64,000 nucleotides of DNA from UBA6623 sp965238125. GTDB taxonomy: Bacteria; Acidobacteriota; Terriglobia; Bryobacterales; UBA6623. Positions 59,371 to 64,000 of the stretch are shown in pieces (position 1 is the stretch's first letter; every line of letters starts with the position of its first letter). The translations under genes and the position numbers were made by a program. The stretch spans positions 5,766,001 to 5,830,000 of the forward strand of contig OZ250179.1 of NCBI GenBank assembly GCA_965238125.1, written 5' to 3'. Below the pieces are notes generated by a model. It did not search any database. It worked only from the letters and a program-made list of their open reading frames with translations, and had not been told where the DNA came from.

Positions 59371-61406
59371 ATGTCGCTCGCGAAGACAAGGGAACGGAAG
59401 AGCTGGTCGCGCTCACCGAAGATTCCCAAAGAACTCCTTAGAGATTCTGAAAAGAAACCCAAACAGGTTCGTGCGATCAAGGCGGTAATCGTCGATCAAA
59501 TACTTCAAAAACAAATCCTTCCCGAGGGGCCTGAATTCTACCCTATAGAGGCTGATCACATCTACGTTACCAAGCGAAATCCGTTAGCCCATTCGTTCCG
59601 TGAACCCCTGAATCCACCGCTTGCCGAAAAGGATCGACTACTTAGAGAGCACTCCCGGAGTGGTTATGAACTGGACTTTTATGAACGGTTTTGGGATGAC
59701 AAAGAAAAACCGGTCACATTCCTGATCGGGCACCGGGGATGCGGTAAGAGCACATTTCTTGATCACTTCTTCCGCAGCGACTGCTTCGCATTAAGCACCG
59801 AGCGAGGCCCGGAACGCGAAAGAAACTATCGACTAAAGCTGCGAGTACACCTCAATCTACGAAACCAGGAAGGCAAGACCTTCAGCGACAATTTCTGGGA
59901 AAAGGCCAAGCAGAGCATCGACAGATCGTTTGAGAACCGATGCAGCCTCCCTGACAAACCAGCCGGGGAGGACAAAAACGACTGGAAGTTAGACAGGCAC
60001 GTCGCCTTCTGGCGGCGTGCCCTCGATTTGGATAACCCGCAGCAGATAGACCGATTTAAGAAGCTAGCGAAACTCCACAAAACGTCCTTCGAGATCGAAG
60101 TATTGGCAGCTTCCAGGGGGCTGACAATATCTAACGAACTGGGGGTTAAGGACGCTCTAGCGTTCTTCGGACGACATGCTTCGTATTTCGCATTCCTGGT
60201 GATTGTCATGGACAACCTTGACCAGTCCCCAGTTTCAAGCCAGAAGGAGGCGATTCGGATCGCGAAGAACCTGGTTCGCGATCACGCGCTGAGTTCTTTA
60301 TAGAATTATCATACCCTTGTGGCCAAACAGTTTTGACACGCTTGATGCCGCGATGCAGCCTTGGGAGGAAGAAGCGACCAGGTTCGAGTTGCCCGGCCTC
60401 GATTCAGAACGATGCACCTGCGGATGAGGTAGCTTGGGCTCAATCCTACGCCAGGGATTTTTACAATTGCTGCCGCACGAACTTTTTCCACTTTTTCGAT
60501 AGCTTCTCAGGAGACGACATCCGCTTTCGGCAGAAGTTAGTCACTGCCACTTTGACGAACCCAAGCCTGATCGGTGAATACGACGCCATCAGGGAGTCGA
60601 GTGACAAGAGCAAGGATCCGAGAGGCCAGGGCACGGTTTTTCACGAAATCGGCGAGTACCTCAACTTCAGCTCGCTGCTTGCGGGCGAATGCGACGCGCA
60701 TCACCGTGACCTCAATCCTGTCGCGAATATGTTTTATGCCTCGGAGACGGACGAGAAGCTTAACCTGCTCATAGGAATTCACCTCCTGTGGCTATTGGAT
60801 TGCGGCCCCGACGACTGGATCGAAGGGAACTTCATCAAAGACTATCTCCAAATGCTCGGCCATAACGCTGGCGATATCGGCCAGGCAGTCACATATTTCG
60901 TGAGGAAGGAAATCCTAAGGACCCCCCAGGTACCGGAACCAGAGCGATACTCCATTAATTACGATTTCGTCAAATCATACTTATATTTGCTCGGCGAGCT
61001 GCCCTACCTCGACAACATGGCGATGGTTACGCCCGTTTCGGCGAAGAGATGTCCTAAGATCGAGGTTACAACAAGTAATAGAAAATTCATGAAGCGGAAG
61101 CAATCAACCTTGGAATTCCTGGATGAGATACGGGAGGTGGAGTCTGAATGGTTCACTGAGCCCGAACCGCCGCCCAGCCTTCACCGGTTCATTGGCGTGA
61201 AGTGCATTCCGAGTGTATTCTTCACACTCTGTGAGTCCTACACGGCCAACGACAAGACTGCACGACGTCTCACGAAAATCAAGGTTCTTCTAAGTTCCAA
61301 AGAATGGAACGTGCTGACAAAACGATTCAAAGAGATAACGCAATCGAGTTACACAGTGTTTGACGGGCGAATACCTTGGTCAGAGGTGAGGGCAATCAAG
61401 CCATGA
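59371..61406 (+). pseudogene. P-loop ATPase gene with two frameshifts
   Basis: The ATG at 59371 follows GGGAGGACTTGGGA. The first frame (to 60303) has a Walker A of IGHRGCGKSTFLDHFF at residue ~120 and a Walker B of VIVMDNLDQSP at residue ~281. After ALSSL the coding sense moves to another frame (IIIPLWPNSFDTLDAAMQPW, EEEATRFELPGLDSE), and near 60410 to a third that runs to 61406 (ADEVAWAQSYARDFYNCC...). Two one-base changes explain this. The rest is a ~330-residue helical C-terminal part. It resembles conflict-system ATPases, but the family is not assigned. It overlaps the FRG gene by four bases. Confidence 0.8.
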
Positions 61407-61741
61407 AGGCGTGGAATGCTTCCCGTGCCGTATTGACTCACCCTGATTCGGGCGCTCTAAGTTACGGCCAAGCACTTGATTGGTGGCTCAAACACGCCGA
61501 TCCGAACCGCTTTCTTTACCGGGGCCAGGAGAAGATAGACTGGTCTATAACAGCAAAGATTGCGCGTTATCGGAGGCCTGAGGAAATGAATCGCGACAAG
61601 TTTGAAAAGGACATGCTGGCAATTCGTAGACTTATGGTGAGACATTTTCGCTCCGAATCACCCTTCCTCGATGATATCCTTGGTGTGCCATGGAGCGATC
61701 GACTCGACGATCTTGACCCGCATTTTCAATTTGATGTATGA
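61403..61741 (+). pseudogene. 5' part of an FRG-domain gene, interrupted by IS1380
   Basis: The ATG at 61403 overlaps the ATPase stop (ATGA). The sequence reads LDWWLKHADPNRFLYRGQEK, giving the (F/Y)RG hallmark, then IDWSITAKIARYRRPEEM and RLDDLDPHFQFDV, ending at a TGA created by the adjoining insertion. The missing second half of the domain is at 63350. FRG proteins are found near toxin-like and defence genes; their activity is not established. Confidence 0.82.
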
Positions 61742-63349
61742 GCTTCAGACCATCCAGCGACCTTCAGCGTCTTTATTGATAGGGGCTAGAGCCCGATAAG
61801 GACGCCATGGAGGTCAACACCCGATGGGTGAAAAAGAAAACAAGCCGTTTCAGCTCACGTTCAATGGATTTCTCAAAGTCGATTTCCAAGGATCGCGAGT
61901 CACCTCGGATGGCGGTCTGATTCTCGTTCGCGAACTGGATGAACGACTCGGACTCGGGAAGCTGATCGACGAGCATCTCAGCGACTCGCGACAAGGCTTG
62001 AACAAGAAGTTCGCGCTGGCCGATCTGCTGCGGCAGTCGGTCTACAGCCGACTCGCTGGCTACGAGGACCTCAATGACGCCGTTCGAGTATCCGCCGATC
62101 CGACCTTTCGCTTGATCGGCTCGAAGAGGAACTGGGATCGCGGAGCAGCCTTGACCTCGACGCTGCATGGCTTCGAGACGGAGATGCTGGCGAGCGAAGA
62201 GAACTTGCTGGGGCTGATGGCAGTGAACCGGGAGCTGGTCGCGCAAGCCGAAGCTCCCGACGGTTCAGACCGCGTGGTGCTCGACATGGACTCCACGGAG
62301 AGCCCCGTCCACGGCCAACAGGAAGGCAGTGCCTACAACGGCCATTTTGAGTCCCTCTGCTATCACCCGCTGTTGCTGTTCAACCAGCACGGCGACTGCC
62401 TAGGCGCGAAGCTGCGTCCCGGCAACGTGCACAGCGCCGAGGACTGGGACGAGCTGCTACTGCCGGAGATCGAACGACAACAGGCGGAGGGCAAACAGGT
62501 GACGTTCCGCGCCGACGCCGCCTTCGCCAAGCCCGAGATCTACGAGGCGATGGAGGAGCGCGGCGTGGACTACGTGATTCGCATCCCGGCGAACAAGAGC
62601 CTGGAGCTGGAGATCGAGGACATCCTGTTTCGGCCACCGGGCAGGCCGAACGCCAAGCCCCTAGTGCGCTACAAGAGTTTTCGCTATCAGGCCGAGAGCT
62701 GGTCGAAGGCAAGGCGAGTTGTCGCCAAGGTCGAGCATCACCAGGGCGAACTATTCCCGCGCGTCGGATTTGTCGTGACGAGCATGAGCTTGCCGAGCCG
62801 CTCGGTCGTGCGGTTCTACAACAAGCGCGGCACGGCGGAGCAGTGGATCAAAGAAGGCAAACAGGCCACGCACTGGACCCGCTTGTCGTGTCACCGCTTC
62901 CGAGCCAACGAGGTACGGCTGCAACTCAGCGTGCCGGCCTACAACCTGGGCAACCTGTGGCGGCGGCTAGGGCTGCCGCAGCGAATCAAAAGCTGGTCGC
63001 TAACGAGTTTGCAACACAGGTTGATGAAGACCGGCGGTCGGCTGGTCAAGCATGCTCGCTACTACTGGTTGCTGCTGGCGGAGGGGCATCTGAACCGGCG
63101 GCTGTTCGGTGACATGCTGCATAGGATCTGGGCGCTGCCTGTGCCGGGTGGGTAGCGTTGCCCGGGCGAGGATCAACAGTTTTTGGCTCCAAAAAGGTTT
63201 CGCAGGGAGCAGTGTCGGCCGGAGCGCCGTTCAGTCCGCTCAATCAACGTCTGTGAGCGGACGGACGAGCCCTGGCGCCTACCGGCGGAGGTGATGTGCA
63301 GGGTTCAGCGCGAAAAGACGTGGTATTCGGCGCAGCGGGGGTGTATCCT
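61742..63349 (+). mobile_element. IS1380-family element inserted in the FRG gene
   Basis: The insert separates two halves of the FRG gene. Both flanks show TGTAT (near 61735 and 63349), a plausible short target duplication, but I could not identify clear terminal inverted repeats, so the boundaries are approximate to within tens of bases. Confidence 0.7.
61824..63155 (+). CDS. IS1380-family DDE transposase
   Basis: The 443-aa product has the IS1380 plan: an N-terminal GSRVTSDGGLILVRELDERL, the first catalytic Asp in VVLDMDSTESPVHG, the second in VTFRADAAFAKPEIYEAMEE, and a Glu in RGTAEQWIKEGKQATHWTRL. The gene is complete, so the element may still be able to move. It is preceded by GGAGGTCAACACCCG. 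Confidence 0.93.
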   Translation: MGEKENKPFQLTFNGFLKVDFQGSRVTSDGGLILVRELDERLGLGKLIDEHLSDSRQGLNKKFALADLLRQSVYSRLAGYEDLNDAVRVSADPTFRLIGSKRNWDRGAALTSTLHGFETEMLASEENLLGLMAVNRELVAQAEAPDGSDRVVLDMDSTESPVHGQQEGSAYNGHFESLCYHPLLLFNQHGDCLGAKLRPGNVHSAEDWDELLLPEIERQQAEGKQVTFRADAAFAKPEIYEAMEERGVDYVIRIPANKSLELEIEDILFRPPGRPNAKPLVRYKSFRYQAESWSKARRVVAKVEHHQGELFPRVGFVVTSMSLPSRSVVRFYNKRGTAEQWIKEGKQATHWTRLSCHRFRANEVRLQLSVPAYNLGNLWRRLGLPQRIKSWSLTSLQHRLMKTGGRLVKHARYYWLLLAEGHLNRRLFGDMLHRIWALPVPGG

Positions 63350-63940
63350 GTGACCGTGCCAGGGCCAAAATGGAAATCCTGGCTTGAGAAACTCTCCTTG
63401 AAAGACCAGAACCAAATCCTATTGCCTTGGGAGATGGCGGCGCAGCACTACGGTGTCCCGACGCGGTTGATTGACTGGAGTACCAGTTTTCAGATCGCTC
63501 TCTTCTTCGCTTACGGCGGTTGGTCGGGAATGCAGTAGCGAGACGGGCTTGCGCCCGCCGTTTGGTGCCTAAATAGAACGAGCTTTGAATCCGGTGCGAA
63601 GAGGAAAGCGGGCACCCTGCGGAAGTACGAGACGGCCGCAGACGGGATTCGAGTCGTGCCGTGCGGCCGTTATGTAAACACCCGGCAGGGAGCACAATTT
63701 GGGTGGTTTACCTATATGTACCACTCCTTAACTGGCATACCCGAGTATCTTGACTCAAATCATGAGCATTTCCCCAATGGTACTCTGATTCGGTTGGCTT
63801 TGAGGCCCGACGAGGAAAAGACCGTGCTGCGCACCCTCGCCGAAAGTGGAATCACGGCTGCTTCGATACGCGGTGATTCTGAAGGTATTGCTGCCGATGC
63901 AGTACACAAGTTTCTTCGCTTTGAGTTCGCGCCCTCCTAG
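63350..63940 (+). pseudogene. 3' part of the FRG-domain gene, with a stop codon
   Basis: In one frame the sequence gives WEMAAQHYGVPTRLIDWSTS and FQIALFFAYGG, the conserved QHYGxPTRLxDW core of FRG domains. A TAG at 63536 follows, then APAVWCLNRTSF and RYVNTRQGAQFGWFTYMYHS continue to FLRFEFAPS at 63940. Removing the IS and reading the TAG through would restore one FRG protein of ~310 aa. Upstream residues at 63296-63349 may belong to the element. Confidence 0.82.
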
Positions 63941-63942
63941 TA

Positions 63943-64000
63943 ACCTTCGGGGAGTTCCGGGGAGTTGGGGAGTTCGAGGGAGTTCGGAGGAGGGAGTTCG
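63943..64000 (+). repeat. GGGGAGTTCGG-type low-complexity tract
   Basis: Units related to GGGGAGTTC(C/G)GG are repeated at least five times up to the window edge. Reverse-complement CCGAACTCCCC units occur at 59175-59215, flanking the ATPase-FRG island on both sides. Confidence 0.75.

Noticed and set aside
63157..63349. Possible terminator or RNA after the IS1380 transposase
   Set aside because: The CAGTTTTTGGCTCC stretch has no convincing stem followed by a T-run.
1..64000. tRNA, rRNA or riboswitch genes
   Set aside because: I saw no T-loop/anticodon pattern, rRNA core or known riboswitch signature on reading; covariance searches could still find some.

Overview
The window is a high-GC bacterial chromosome segment. 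It most likely comes from an Acidobacteriota of the Bryobacterales/Solibacteres type. The clues are a decayed secreted protein carrying a Solibacter-type TIGR03437 domain (18402-17562), a Tat-exported Gfo/Idh/MocA oxidoreductase, two secreted PQQ-like beta-propeller proteins, a YIDPG small membrane protein beside a sulfatase, and many short dispersed intergenic repeats. The taxonomic call is an inference; no rRNA or tRNA gene was found to confirm it.

Layout. 1-10.9 kb is core chromosome: a secreted protein, a Tat oxidoreductase, yebC-ruvC, then parB-parA-rsmG-mnmG on the minus strand with two parS-like sites between parA and rsmG, and purD diverging from mnmG. 11-20.2 kb is a decay zone: a membrane sulfatase gene split by an IS630 element, a broken methyltransferase, and remnants of a LuxR-type regulator, an M23 peptidase, a TIGR03437/CHRD protein, a cupin and an IS3 transposase. 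An intact YceI protein and an acyl-CoA desaturase lie within it. 20.2-42.2 kb is accessory metabolism: a methyltransferase and a large membrane protein, hicB with a frameshifted hicA, an M48 protease, the PQQ propellers, a CxxCH/helix-hairpin-helix protein, a DapA-like lyase, a ketopantoate reductase, a type-II NADH dehydrogenase fused to a cyclic-nucleotide-binding domain, three tandem EamA transporters, and a large FAD/Fe-S oxidoreductase.

42.9-58.3 kb is one long respiratory complex I operon whose order is a circular permutation of the usual one: J-K-(extra antiporter-like subunit)-(small 2-TM protein)-L-M-N, then A-B-C-D-EF-G-H-I. It encodes four antiporter-like subunits instead of three, a NuoE-NuoF fusion, and a ~122-bp insertion flanked by 24-bp direct repeats between nuoG and nuoH. 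With the NDH-2 enzyme at 35.2-33.6 kb this gives two routes for NADH oxidation.

59.4-63.9 kb is a more AT-rich island: a P-loop ATPase gene overlapping (ATGA) a FRG-domain gene. The pair looks like a two-gene conflict or defence cassette, but here it is inactivated: two frameshifts in the ATPase, and an IS1380 insertion plus a stop codon in the FRG gene. It is the best candidate for an undescribed system, to be studied from intact relatives.
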